Shown: piece after piece, positions 52,032-61,704 of the stretch
How the letters are laid out: each line of letters starts with the position of its first letter
How positions within the stretch are numbered: position 1 is the stretch's first letter
Origin: Christiangramia oceanisediminis
GTDB taxonomy: Bacteria > Bacteroidota > Bacteroidia > Flavobacteriales > Flavobacteriaceae
Length of the DNA: 64,000 nt
Reading direction: 5' to 3'
Assembly: GCF_022570735.2 (NCBI RefSeq)
Contig: NZ_JANCNS010000001.1
Span: 1,593,972-1,657,971 of the forward strand
Program-made: the position numbers and the translations under genes
The notes under the pieces: generated by a model
What the model was told of the DNA's origin: nothing
Databases searched by the model: none
The model's input: only the letters and a program-made list of their open reading frames with translations

Positions 52032-53369
52032 ATGAAAAAAGTATATAATTTATTGTGGGTTGGAGCCCTCGCGTTCATCCTTGGAGGATGCGATGAGAAG
52101 CTGGATATTGAGCCGCGCCAATCTATTTCAACAGATATTGCCCTTTCGAGCGGCGAGAATATCAAGAATATTTTAATTGGAACTTACGAGGAAACCAGTC
52201 AGTCTGCATCTTATGGAGGATTTCTGCAAATGATGGCCGATCTTTATGGTTTTGAAGACCAGGCTACCTGGGGCGGAACCTTTCAGCAGCCAAGGCAAAT
52301 CTTCAACAAGGCTATTTTTGTGGACAATAGCTTTGTAAGCGCCCTTTGGTTAAATGCTTATGAATCCATCAACCAGGCGAATCTGGTTATCGACTATGCC
52401 GATATTATAGAGGATGAAACCGAAAGAAATACTGCTGTTGGAGAAGCTTATTTTTTGAGAGCTCTTAACTATTTCGATATTAACAGATTCTTTACTTCTC
52501 CTGATGGGTCATTAGGTGTTCCATTGAGTTTGGAGGGAATAACCGATTATTCTCAAAACCTGGAAATACCTCGTGCTTCTTCAGATGCTGTTTACCAGCA
52601 GGTTATTTCTGATCTTGAGAATGCTTACGAGCTATTGCCTGAATCAAATAGTTTCTTCGCCGATAAATATGCTGCTCAGGCATTACTGGCCAGGGTTCAA
52701 TTGCACGTAGGTAATTATCCCGCGGCTGCTGAAGCTGCTAATGATGTGATTGAAAACAGCGGTCATAGCCTAACCGGAACCTATGCCGATGCATTCAATA
52801 ATGATGTGGATTCAAGTGAAGATATCTTTGCTTTTCAGGTTACCTCTCAGGGAGGAGATAATGAATTAGTTGTTCATTATGCCGACCAGAGATTTGGTGG
52901 ACGTGGAGGTGATATCACCGTAAATCCAGAATACCTTGCGCTCTTTGGGGATACTGACGATAGAGGGTCTTTCTTCTATATCAGTGCGCAGAATGGAGGA
53001 ACTCTAACTGAGAAGTATACCAATCAGTTCGCGAATGTATCTATTCTGCGATTAGCTGAAATGTATCTTATAAGAGCAGAAGCAAACCTTAGAGAAGGTT
53101 CGGCAATTGGAGCCACTCCACTGGAAGATGTGAATACTGTTAGAGCAAGATCAAATGCTGAACTTCTTTCTGATGTGACAGTTGACGATATTCTGCTGGA
53201 GAGGGAACTGGAATTGATGTTCGAAGGACACCTTATCTTTGATTACACTCGTACTGGTAGAGCTGTAGATGGTATTCCTGCCGATTCAGACAGACTATCT
53301 TTCCCGATTCCGTTGAGAGAAATGGACGTGAACTCTGAGTTAGTACAAAATCCTGGTTACGGATCTTAA
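52032..53369 (+). CDS. SusD/RagB-family nutrient-binding lipoprotein (pair 1)
   Basis: A 445-residue lipoprotein (lipobox ...FILGGC, Cys 20) with SusD-type TPR helices (ALWLNAYESINQANLVIDYA, GEAYFLRALNYFDINRFF) and the C-terminal RLAEMYLIRAEAN and LLERELELMFEGHLIFDYTRTGRA segments. It caps the SusC barrel and binds substrate. The start at 52032 gives a normal lipoprotein signal; an upstream ATG at 52002 falls inside susC. Confidence 0.95.
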   Translation: MKKVYNLLWVGALAFILGGCDEKLDIEPRQSISTDIALSSGENIKNILIGTYEETSQSASYGGFLQMMADLYGFEDQATWGGTFQQPRQIFNKAIFVDNSFVSALWLNAYESINQANLVIDYADIIEDETERNTAVGEAYFLRALNYFDINRFFTSPDGSLGVPLSLEGITDYSQNLEIPRASSDAVYQQVISDLENAYELLPESNSFFADKYAAQALLARVQLHVGNYPAAAEAANDVIENSGHSLTGTYADAFNNDVDSSEDIFAFQVTSQGGDNELVVHYADQRFGGRGGDITVNPEYLALFGDTDDRGSFFYISAQNGGTLTEKYTNQFANVSILRLAEMYLIRAEANLREGSAIGATPLEDVNTVRARSNAELLSDVTVDDILLERELELMFEGHLIFDYTRTGRAVDGIPADSDRLSFPIPLREMDVNSELVQNPGYGS

Positions 53370-53394
53370 TCTGAAACCTCAATATAAAGGAAAT

Positions 53395-53421
53395 GGCCGG
53401 AATTTATTTTCCGGCCTTTTT
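53395..53421 (+). terminator. Rho-independent terminator after the first SusCD pair
   Basis: Arms GGCCGGAA (53395-53402) and TTCCGGCC (53409-53416), 8-bp perfect stem, 6-nt loop, then five Ts. Confidence 0.88.
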
Positions 53422-53457
53422 GTTTTCGGTGCTTTTTTACCAAAAATTATTTTTGAA

Positions 53458-53838
53458 CTACTCTATAAGGATTTCCTTGGTTGTTACCAGGCAATAGGTG
53501 AGTGCCTTTTTTGCCCTGTTTAAGTTAAGGAGTGCCTTCCCCTGTCTAAAAACACTCCTTCCATCAATATCTTCCGCTGCTTCTATTGCATAAGCTGATA
53601 AAAGTTCGGAATCATGGCTAATTTGTTCCAGAAGATCCATTTCCTCGTCATTGAGTTCTTCACCTGATTCAAGCCGCAGATTATAATCATAAACGGCGTC
53701 ATACATATCAAAAGATTTGTCTACCAGGGAATCTACACTGCTAATACCAACTTCCTTGGTTGGTCTCTTCAATTTCTGTTGGCCATAAATCGGGAGGCTT
53801 GAAATAAAAATTAGGCCGATTATTAATTTTGACAACAT
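53458..53838 (-). CDS. Small secreted helical protein of unknown function
   Basis: A 126-residue protein with a signal peptide (ending IYGQ) and mostly helical, acidic sequence (LESGEELNDEEMDLLEQISHD). No family is recognised. It follows the 810-residue lipoprotein gene by 74 bases in the same direction and may be co-transcribed with it. Confidence 0.65.
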   Translation of the reverse strand: MLSKLIIGLIFISSLPIYGQQKLKRPTKEVGISSVDSLVDKSFDMYDAVYDYNLRLESGEELNDEEMDLLEQISHDSELLSAYAIEAAEDIDGRSVFRQGKALLNLNRAKKALTYCLVTTKEILIE

Positions 53839-53912
53839 AACTGAATAAAATTAAAACGGTTAGGAATATCAAAATTACTGGGTAACCTTCAAAAAGTAAG
53901 TAGGGGTTAACC

Positions 53913-56345
53913 CTAAAGTTTATACATGATAATTTCATTCTCCTCGCCCTGGACAATGAGTTCCAGCCTTCTGTCCAGGTCGGCATTTGCTATATCTACC
54001 TGGGAATTACCATAAACTGGGAAGCCTTCGAGAAGTTCTGCGTCGCTGTTAAAAAGGTAAACTTTATGAGTCTGTAGATCGGTAATTGCGATCAATGATC
54101 TACCCTGGATTTCGAACAATTGAGGATTGGTATATAAACCAAAATCCAGTTCGGCTGTTTTTTCATTGATCGATAGTTGATTTTCGTTTAAATATACAAG
54201 CAGGTCGTTGCCTGCAACAAGCCGGTTGTTTTCAGCAAGGTCCAGGTTTTTCTTTGATATTTGCCCTTGTTGACTAATTTCCAGTAAGTTCCCCTGTGGG
54301 GCTGTAGAGACAAATTTATCCCTATATCCGTACCATTGATTATCTGAAAATTGAATACTCTCACTTATCGGTACTCGTATTTCTCCCTGCCTGCTTAAGA
54401 TATTAAGCCTGCCCGATTTTTCAGGAACCAGGATATAATCCTTTGTGCCTAATCGTATATGTTTAGGGGGCATGGCGATTTGGCTTCCGGCTTTTTCAAA
54501 CTGAAACCCTTTAATGCCTTTACCTTTTGGGCCAACCATATATAGCCGGTTATTCTGGGTCAGGACGAACCGATAATTTCGGTTATTGTCATAGTCAAAA
54601 ACGGAAACTGGTTGGGTAAGTGGCTGGTTGAAGCTGATAGGAAAGGGTTTAACCCTGTTGCCGTTCCTGTCCAGTACTTCCAGATTGTAGCCAGTTGAAA
54701 AAGCAAGCTGCTGATTACCGTTCTTGAAAAGGTCAACCTGGTAAATATCACTTGTTATCTTGCTATCGAGCTCTTTTCTCCAAAAAAGGTTGCCCTTATT
54801 GGAAAACAGGTGCAGCCTGTTCTGCTCGTCCTGCACGGCGATGTCGAATTGATCGGTTTTGTGGTTCTTAAAGAAGTATGGCCTGGTGGCAAGGGGAGCA
54901 TCTAATTTAACAGAAGAAAATTGTTCTGGACCACTGGAATTCTGGGAATTATCTTCAGAATTTGAAAAATAGGCATGAATATGGGCGAAATCCTTTTCCA
55001 TGATGAACTGCAGCATGGTAAGGCTGTTTCGGTTCAATTGGAAACTGGAAGAGGTTTGGCCCGCAGTTAATCTTTCTGTAAAGGCTGAATTCCGCGTGAT
55101 CAGGAGCATCGATGACTCTGAGGAAATAGAATTCATCATGTCTTTGAAGTATGCTTGTTCAGAAATACTATTTGAATTAAGAAAGCTGCTTATGTGTTTT
55201 TGGAGAATTTCGATTTCGGGGGCGAAAATGATGAAATGATCCAGAATCGTGTAATAATTTAAAGCTGGAATTTCCACCATGTTGCTGAGTGCAAGCTGTA
55301 TATCGGGTTTCTTGATAAGCCTTAGAACAGGTTTTCCTCTAAATTCTTCCACCTGTTCACCAGTGCCTGCAAGTTGCTCCTTTGCGGTTTCGATCTCGAT
55401 TGCGTTTAGCACCAGGCTGCTGCCTTCGGGAAGATTAACCCGGGCGATTTCCTGTATATGCTCCAGGAGATCGGGAGTGTAAATTTTCGTAGAATCTGCT
55501 TCCTGCCCGTTCTGGGGAACTACAGGTTCACCAGGTTGGTCAAAACTAAATGCATAAAGGCTTATAAACTCACTTGGGCAAACTCTTGTCGTTTCGGCAA
55601 CCCCTGGCTTGCTTCTTCTTAAAACGCCTGGCAGATCAATTAGGTTGTCAAAAAGGCTAATTCCGTTAGCTTTGATTTCAGATGGATCTACGTCCAATTC
55701 CACGACACTCCAATCGGTAATTTTTTGAATGGATCGAGATCCTGTTTCCCCGATAACCGAATTAAGAATTCCAAATTTGTGATTGATGAAAACCGAATTC
55801 TTATTGGGGTCTGCGGCTTTGTAAACCTCCTTGAATCTTTCTGAATGCAATGATTTAGAAGAATTGTCTTTGATGTGGAGCTTGTTTTTTGAATTGGTTA
55901 TTAAGACCATATTTCCTGTTTCTTTCAGGTAAAAATGGAAATCCTCGAGATTTATCTTTTTATACTCCAGGCTTCCCTCTTTTAGGTTTTCGATGCTTTT
56001 ATTCGGAATTGAATCCAGCGGAATTAGTGCGGAATCCCTTTTAGTAATAAGGCTGTAGCTGAAGGATTCGTCCTTAAGATTTGAAAAAGCGATCGCGGTT
56101 TCGTTGCGGAGGTTTAGGTAGGGAAGAAAGCCCAGTTCCTTTTTAAGGTTGTTTTTAAAGTGGAAGTCGCTGTTGTTTAAAAAGCCGTTATCGTTAAGAC
56201 TGGTAACGAAGGACTTAAGGTCTGGAGAGATAAGAATAATTTCTGCATTCTCCGGAATATGTTCTGTTAAACTGAAGTCCTCTTTTACTTGATTGGAGCA
56301 GGCTGAAAGGATGAATATCCAGGTTAGGATCATCAGTTTTTTCAT
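53913..56345 (-). CDS. 810-residue lipoprotein with predicted beta-propeller C-terminal part
   Basis: A lipoprotein (lipobox ...FILSAC, Cys 16). The N-terminal half (about 20-480) begins with IPENAEIILISPDLKSFVTSL, a pattern seen in DUF3352-like proteins. From about residue 490 the sequence shows propeller-like repeats (ALATRPYFFKNHKTDQFDIAVQDEQNRLHLFSN; QQLAFSTGYNLEVLDRNGN; NRYFVLTQNN-like strands; YLFNSDAELLEGFPVYG). I know no function. It lies 38 bases downstream of rnhB in the same direction. Confidence 0.7.
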   Translation of the reverse strand: MKKLMILTWIFILSACSNQVKEDFSLTEHIPENAEIILISPDLKSFVTSLNDNGFLNNSDFHFKNNLKKELGFLPYLNLRNETAIAFSNLKDESFSYSLITKRDSALIPLDSIPNKSIENLKEGSLEYKKINLEDFHFYLKETGNMVLITNSKNKLHIKDNSSKSLHSERFKEVYKAADPNKNSVFINHKFGILNSVIGETGSRSIQKITDWSVVELDVDPSEIKANGISLFDNLIDLPGVLRRSKPGVAETTRVCPSEFISLYAFSFDQPGEPVVPQNGQEADSTKIYTPDLLEHIQEIARVNLPEGSSLVLNAIEIETAKEQLAGTGEQVEEFRGKPVLRLIKKPDIQLALSNMVEIPALNYYTILDHFIIFAPEIEILQKHISSFLNSNSISEQAYFKDMMNSISSESSMLLITRNSAFTERLTAGQTSSSFQLNRNSLTMLQFIMEKDFAHIHAYFSNSEDNSQNSSGPEQFSSVKLDAPLATRPYFFKNHKTDQFDIAVQDEQNRLHLFSNKGNLFWRKELDSKITSDIYQVDLFKNGNQQLAFSTGYNLEVLDRNGNRVKPFPISFNQPLTQPVSVFDYDNNRNYRFVLTQNNRLYMVGPKGKGIKGFQFEKAGSQIAMPPKHIRLGTKDYILVPEKSGRLNILSRQGEIRVPISESIQFSDNQWYGYRDKFVSTAPQGNLLEISQQGQISKKNLDLAENNRLVAGNDLLVYLNENQLSINEKTAELDFGLYTNPQLFEIQGRSLIAITDLQTHKVYLFNSDAELLEGFPVYGNSQVDIANADLDRRLELIVQGEENEIIMYKL

Positions 56346-56383
56346 GGTCTGGGCGTGGTTTATTTAAAAGCAAAAATATGAAC

Positions 56384-56980
56384 TTAGAAATCAATGGTCA
56401 ATTGTTCCGGAAGTAGTTTAAAACTTTTACGATGATACCTGGTAGCCCCAAATTCCCGGATGGCTGCCCTGTGTTCCCTGGTAGGGTAGCCTTTATTTCG
56501 TTTCCAGTTATACATAGGAAATTCATTATGGATCTTCTCCATGTATTCATCCCTGTAGGTTTTGGCCAGAATGGAAGCAGCAGCAATGCTTAGAAATTTA
56601 GCATCCCCTTTGATAATGCATTCATGTGGGATTTCGCCAAAAGGTTTAAATCTATTGCCATCAACTATGATATGTTGTGGCGCTTGCTGCAACTTTTCGA
56701 TAGCCCGGTGCATTGCAAGGATGGATGCGTTCAGGATGTTTAACGCATCGATTTCTTCCATAAAAACATGGGCTACCCCGTAACAAATGGCTTCCCCTTC
56801 TATACAACCACGAAGAAAATTCCTGGTTTCCAGGCTTAAAACTTTAGAATCGTTTAAGGTTTGATTCTGAAAATGTGGAGGTAAGATCACTGCAGCGGCC
56901 GTAACCGGACCCGCCAAACATCCTCTTCCGGCTTCATCGGTCCCCGCTACGGAAATTTTTGAATTATAGAATGATAGCAT
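56384..56980 (-). CDS. rnhB: Ribonuclease HII
   Basis: A 198-residue RNase HII that cuts the RNA strand of RNA-DNA hybrids and single ribonucleotides in DNA. Marks: [21 protein letters not shown] (first metal ligands), [17 protein letters not shown] and [25 protein letters not shown] with the further catalytic acids. Length is typical. Confidence 0.96.
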   Translation of the reverse strand: MLSFYNSKISVAGTDEAGRGCLAGPVTAAAVILPPHFQNQTLNDSKVLSLETRNFLRGCIEGEAICYGVAHVFMEEIDALNILNASILAMHRAIEKLQQAPQHIIVDGNRFKPFGEIPHECIIKGDAKFLSIAAASILAKTYRDEYMEKIHNEFPMYNWKRNKGYPTREHRAAIREFGATRYHRKSFKLLPEQLTIDF

Positions 56981-56985
56981 GCTGG

Positions 56986-56993
56986 CAAAAATA
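56986..56993 (-). promoter_or_regulatory. rnhB: Promoter -7 box of rnhB
   Basis: On the minus strand TATTTTTG matches TAnnTTTG only 6 bases before the rnhB ATG, so the message would have almost no leader. Confidence 0.5.
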
Positions 56994-57082
56994 TTAAGAA
57001 TTTTCCATACTATTCAACTGTTAAACAGCCTTCCAAAATAAATTTTCATCTCTAACTGCCTTATAAACAAATTGTTAATTAG

Positions 57083-57111
57083 TTGTGAAGATAGCAGGTA
57101 AAATAATTTTG
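57083..57111 (+). promoter_or_regulatory. Promoter of the second SusCD pair
   Basis: TTG (57083-57085), an 18-base spacer and TAATTTTG (57104-57111) match the Bacteroidota -33/-7 layout. The box lies 56 bases before the susC ATG. Confidence 0.65.
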
Positions 57112-57166
57112 TTTTATTAAGAATTTATTATGATTTTTGGCAAGGCTAATTCAAATTTAACGAATA

Positions 57167-60100
57167 ATGAAAAAAAGTTTACAAGGATTACTAACGCTGC
57201 TATTGGTGTTAGTGGTGCAAATTGGTTTTGCACAGGAAAAAACCGTCACAGGTACGGTTTTGGATGAAGACGGTTTACCACTGCCGGGTGTTAACGTAAT
57301 CGAGCAAGGTACGTCAAACGGTACACAAACAGACTTCGATGGAAATTATTCTATTTCTGTTGCTCCTGGGGATGTGCTTGTATTTAGTTATGTAGGGTTT
57401 CAACAACAAACCATTACCGTAGGTAGTTCTAATGTTTACAACGTGTCCCTTCTTGTGGATGCTGCTGCTCTTGATGAAGTTGTAGTAACTGGTTATGTTA
57501 CCCAGAAGAAATCAGATATTACTGGTTCTCTGGTAGAGGTTAGTGAAGAGAAGCTTACCGAGTATGCTGCTGCTTCTGTAGATCAGGCCCTTCAGGGTAA
57601 TGTTGCTGGTTTAGCAGTTTCAGCTTCTTCTGGTACGCCAGGATCTGTTGCTAATATCAGGATTCGTGGTATCAGCTCTATTACAGCTGGAAACGAACCA
57701 TTGTATGTAATTGATGGTGTGCCGGTAAATAACGGAAACGCTAGTGCTAGTGCTGCAACATCATCTATTAGTGCTCTTGCTGCGATAGACCAGTCAACCA
57801 TTGAGTCTATTACCGTGTTAAAAGATGCTTCTGCTACCGCTCAATATGGTGCGAGAGGTGCGAACGGGGTTATTTTGATTACTACTAAAGGTGGTAAGTA
57901 TGGAACTACCAGGTTTAATTTTACATCTCAGGTAGGTTTCCAGAATGATGCGATCGAGCAGCCAACTCCGCTTACAAACGCACAGAGAATTGTTCTTGCG
58001 TCTGAAGCATATGTGAATGATGGTTTCTTTGCTACTGAGGCAGAAGCTGAAGATTTTCTAGTTAATAACAGTGCTTTGTTTGCTCAGTGGGATCAGGCTG
58101 GACGTCCTGAGTCTAACTGGCAGCAGGTTCTTCGTAACCCTGATGCTTTATTCCAGCAGTACAGCTTGTCTGCTTCTGGTGGAGGTGAGGATAACAGGTT
58201 CTTTGCGTCTATTGGTTATTTAGAGCAGGAGGCTACCGTTATTGGATCTTCTTTCGAAAGGATCTCTGGATCTTTGAATTTTTCTAAAGATTTCAGCCCA
58301 AGCTTGAAGTTCTCTTCTAACAACACGGCATCTTACTCTTTCCAGGATGCATTCCTGGAGCTTAGTGCGTATTTTGATAGTCCAAGAACTGCGACTTATT
58401 TCATGAACCCGCTAAGACAGCCTTATAATGAGGATGGTACTCCAGCTGAAATTGGTGGAGCTCTGCCAAACCCATTGATCTCTACAAGAGATAACTTCAA
58501 TGAAAACCGTTTCACCCGTATCATTTCAGGTAACTCACTTGACTGGGAAATCGGTGGAGGTTTTTCTGCTGGAGCAAAGTTCAACGTGGATTTACAATTG
58601 TATAACTACAGAACCTATACAAACAGGAATTATGGATATGGTGTACCTACTTCAGGTGATGCCTCTCAGTACGACAGAACAAACGCCTTCTACGTATTCC
58701 AGAATTACCTGAACTATGACTTCGAGATCAATGCAGATCACAGATTTGATGTTAAAGTTTTACAGGAATACCAGGCTAGCCGTAGCTATTTCTTAGGTGG
58801 TGCTGGTAATAACTTCGCTGACGATGGACTGTTCTATCTGGCAAGTGCTGGTACTCCAACTTCGGTTACTTCTAGTTTCAGTGACTGGTACATGGGAGCA
58901 TACCTAGGCTTGCTTCAGTATTCTGCTTTCGATAGTAGATATGTATTGAACCTTTCTTACAGAAAAGAAGGTAACTCAAGATTTGCTGCAGATAACAGAT
59001 GGGGTGATTTCTACTCTGTAGGTGCTGCATGGAACCTTCATAAGGAAAACTTCCTTGCTGATGCTGGTGCTATAGATTATCTTAAATTAAGAGGATCTTA
59101 TGGTGTGACCGGTAACGCTAATATTGGATTGAACAACTACCAGTCTCTGTTCACTTATGGTGTAGACTATAATGGTGAGGGAGCTCAAGCTGTTAGTACT
59201 TTTGGTAACAACGACCTTTCCTGGGAGATCAACAAGACCTTTGATGTTGGACTTGAATTTGGCTTCTTCCAGAATGCTTTAACTGGTAGTATAGCTTACT
59301 TTAATAGAGATTCGGAAGATCTTCTGTTAGATGTGCCGCTTTCTCAAACTACTGGATTTGCAACTCAAACCCAGAATATTGGTGAGTTGAATAACCAGGG
59401 ATTCGAATTCCAGTTAACTGCAAATATTATCGATACTGAAGATGTAGGTCTGAGTATAGGTGGTAACCTTGCTACCGTTGAAAATGAGGTAACAAAACTG
59501 CCTTTAGATCCAAATGGTATTGAAAGAACCATCACTACTACCATTACTAGAATCGAAACAGGGCATCCTGTAAGAGAATACTACATGCCAACCTGGGCAG
59601 GTGTTAATCCTGAAACCGGTAATGATGAATGGTATGTAAATGGTGTAGATGGAGAAACTACAACGAATTTCAATGATGCTGAAGCTGTATTCCAGGGAGG
59701 TAACTCTATTCCTACCATTACTGCTGGTATGAATTTGAACTTCAACTTTAAAGGTTTCTTTATTAATGCTCAGGGATACTATGCTGGTGGTCATAAGATC
59801 TACGAAGGATGGCACTTATACCTACACCAAACTAATGGTTTCCCAATCCTTGCTTACAATGGATATCAGTCATTGTTAGACAGATGGCAGGAGCCTGGAG
59901 ATGTTGCTAGACATAGTAAATTTACGTCAGCTGGACAGCCATGGCAAAGACATTCTAAGTATCTTTATGATGCAGATTTCTTAAGACTTAGAACAGTTAC
60001 TGTAGGTTACGATCTACCTAGTACAGCAATGGAGCAAATTGGTATGACTTCTGCAAGAATCTATGTAAGAGGAAACAACCTTGCTACCTGGGTAAAAGAT

Positions 60101-60202
60101 GATAACTTACTTTATGATCCAGAACAGGATCTAGGTGGTGAAACAGGATTGGAGACTCCTCCAACCAAGGCGGTACTTGTAGGTGTTAATCTAACTTTTT
60201 AA
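57167..60202 (+). CDS. SusC/RagA-family TonB-dependent outer membrane transporter (pair 2)
   Basis: A 1011-residue SusC protein: signal peptide (ending GFAQ), carboxypeptidase-regulatory-like domain (KTVTGTVLDEDGLPLPGVNVIE), plug beginning near LDEVVVTGYVTQ, the signature SITVLKDASATAQYGARGANGVILITTKGG, and a long barrel. The gene is rich in T-ending GGT, GCT and TCT codons compared with the neighbouring leftward genes, a pattern of high expression. It is followed after 11 bases by its SusD partner. The nutrient is unknown, as no degradative enzyme adjoins. Confidence 0.95.
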   Translation: MKKSLQGLLTLLLVLVVQIGFAQEKTVTGTVLDEDGLPLPGVNVIEQGTSNGTQTDFDGNYSISVAPGDVLVFSYVGFQQQTITVGSSNVYNVSLLVDAAALDEVVVTGYVTQKKSDITGSLVEVSEEKLTEYAAASVDQALQGNVAGLAVSASSGTPGSVANIRIRGISSITAGNEPLYVIDGVPVNNGNASASAATSSISALAAIDQSTIESITVLKDASATAQYGARGANGVILITTKGGKYGTTRFNFTSQVGFQNDAIEQPTPLTNAQRIVLASEAYVNDGFFATEAEAEDFLVNNSALFAQWDQAGRPESNWQQVLRNPDALFQQYSLSASGGGEDNRFFASIGYLEQEATVIGSSFERISGSLNFSKDFSPSLKFSSNNTASYSFQDAFLELSAYFDSPRTATYFMNPLRQPYNEDGTPAEIGGALPNPLISTRDNFNENRFTRIISGNSLDWEIGGGFSAGAKFNVDLQLYNYRTYTNRNYGYGVPTSGDASQYDRTNAFYVFQNYLNYDFEINADHRFDVKVLQEYQASRSYFLGGAGNNFADDGLFYLASAGTPTSVTSSFSDWYMGAYLGLLQYSAFDSRYVLNLSYRKEGNSRFAADNRWGDFYSVGAAWNLHKENFLADAGAIDYLKLRGSYGVTGNANIGLNNYQSLFTYGVDYNGEGAQAVSTFGNNDLSWEINKTFDVGLEFGFFQNALTGSIAYFNRDSEDLLLDVPLSQTTGFATQTQNIGELNNQGFEFQLTANIIDTEDVGLSIGGNLATVENEVTKLPLDPNGIERTITTTITRIETGHPVREYYMPTWAGVNPETGNDEWYVNGVDGETTTNFNDAEAVFQGGNSIPTITAGMNLNFNFKGFFINAQGYYAGGHKIYEGWHLYLHQTNGFPILAYNGYQSLLDRWQEPGDVARHSKFTSAGQPWQRHSKYLYDADFLRLRTVTVGYDLPSTAMEQIGMTSARIYVRGNNLATWVKDDNLLYDPEQDLGGETGLETPPTKAVLVGVNLTF

Positions 60203-60213
60203 AAAAATTATTG

Positions 60214-61584
60214 ATGAAAAAAATTATTTATAAAGGATTGATCATGGCTATATCAGTTGGTGCCATATCATCCTGTACAACAGAAGATTTAGATCCTACA
60301 CTTGCTCAGAATAAAAGTGTTGAGCAGAGTGTGAACAATGTGGGTAACCTGTTCAGTATTCTGAAAGGTGTACACAGTCTTATGTCTGAAAGTGGTTATT
60401 ACGGTCAGGATGTTATTATTACAAACGAAGTAAGAAGTGATAATACATTCTCTATAGGTAACTCGGGTAGATATACTACCGAAAGCCAGTATCTGTATAA
60501 CAATAACACAGACCTTATCTGGAACAATGCATACGAGGTGATCGCCAATGCGAACATTATCATCAATGCAAACCTTGAAAATCTTGAAGGTGATGTTGAT
60601 TATGGTGCTCATGTTCAAGGACAGGCCACAGCTATAAGAGCATTAGCTCATTTTGATCTGCTTCGTGAGTATGGTCAGCAACATACTGGTAGCGGTAACC
60701 TTGGAGTGCCAATCGTTACTGAATATAAGGGAGATAACCTGTTTCCTGCCAGAAATACCATCGAAGAAGTAAAGGCGGCTATTTACAGCGATCTTGAAAT
60801 GGCTTATTCTATGATGGATTCTCAATATGATGATTCTAAAGTGTATATCTCTAAGCTTGGTGTGAAGGCACTTGAATCTAGGGTAGCTGTATACTTTGGA
60901 GACTGGACTAGAGCACGTGATGCAGCAGAGATTGTTGTAAACTCAGGTGAATATTCAGTTATTTCTGCTGACTCTTACGTTGATAGCTGGCAGGGTGACG
61001 GAGGAGTAAATGTGATCTTCGAACTTGCTGCAAGTCAGGTGGATAACGCAGGTATCAATGGTTTGGCTTATATGTACCAGATCAATGCTGATGGTAGTGG
61101 ATATGGAGACGTGGTTGCAAGACCAGAAGTACTTGGTATCTACGAAGATTCAGACGTTCGTCTAGGAATACTTGATACTTCTGGAGACTGGATTAGAAAT
61201 ACCGGTAAGTATCCAGATAACGTAAACTTTACCAATAACATTCCATTGATCCGTTTCGAGGAGGTAGTTTTAAACTATGCTGAAGCTCTAATGGAAACTG
61301 GAGGCGATGCCTTGACTCAGTTGAATAAACTTCCTGCTAACAGAGGAGCATCATTATATGCTGCAGCCACAAAAGACAATATTCTTTTGGAAAGAAGAAG
61401 AGAATTGATCTTTGAAGGATTCAGATTTGATGACCAGCTACGTACTGGAATGACTATGGAAGCTGTTGGAACAGATGGGATGATCATGGAAACAATTGAT
61501 TACCCAAGCTACTTGTTCGCTTGGCCAATCCCGCTTTCTGAAATGAATGCGAATTCAAACATGGTTCAGAACGACGGTTACTAA
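60214..61584 (+). CDS. SusD/RagB-family nutrient-binding lipoprotein (pair 2)
   Basis: A 456-residue lipoprotein (lipobox ...GAISSC, Cys 21) with SusD helices (LIWNNAYEVIANANIIINANL, GQATAIRALAHFDLLREYGQQ) and the C-terminal FEEVVLNYAEALMETGG and LERRRELIFEGFRFDDQLRTG segments. It caps the second SusC barrel. The ATG at 60214 is preferred over an in-frame TTG one codon upstream. Confidence 0.95.
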   Translation: MKKIIYKGLIMAISVGAISSCTTEDLDPTLAQNKSVEQSVNNVGNLFSILKGVHSLMSESGYYGQDVIITNEVRSDNTFSIGNSGRYTTESQYLYNNNTDLIWNNAYEVIANANIIINANLENLEGDVDYGAHVQGQATAIRALAHFDLLREYGQQHTGSGNLGVPIVTEYKGDNLFPARNTIEEVKAAIYSDLEMAYSMMDSQYDDSKVYISKLGVKALESRVAVYFGDWTRARDAAEIVVNSGEYSVISADSYVDSWQGDGGVNVIFELAASQVDNAGINGLAYMYQINADGSGYGDVVARPEVLGIYEDSDVRLGILDTSGDWIRNTGKYPDNVNFTNNIPLIRFEEVVLNYAEALMETGGDALTQLNKLPANRGASLYAAATKDNILLERRRELIFEGFRFDDQLRTGMTMEAVGTDGMIMETIDYPSYLFAWPIPLSEMNANSNMVQNDGY

Positions 61585-61610
61585 GTCAAAGAACCAGTTT
61601 ATAAATAGAA

Positions 61611-61640
61611 ACCACCCGCCAATGGCGGGTGGTTTTTTTG
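61611..61640 (+). terminator. Rho-independent terminator after the second SusCD pair
   Basis: Arms ACCACCCGCC (61611-61620) and GGCGGGTGGT (61624-61633), 10-bp perfect stem with a 3-nt loop and a seven-T run. Confidence 0.93.
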
Positions 61641-61677
61641 TTTATGAAATCTTCCATCATTTTTTAGTTTATTATTA

Positions 61678-61685
61678 TATTTTTG
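61678..61685 (+). promoter_or_regulatory. Promoter -7 box of the putative porin gene
   Basis: TATTTTTG matches TAnnTTTG, 19 bases before the ATG at 61705. No -33 box at standard spacing was found. Confidence 0.5.
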
Positions 61686-61704
61686 CTCTTACACTTCTGC
61701 TCTG

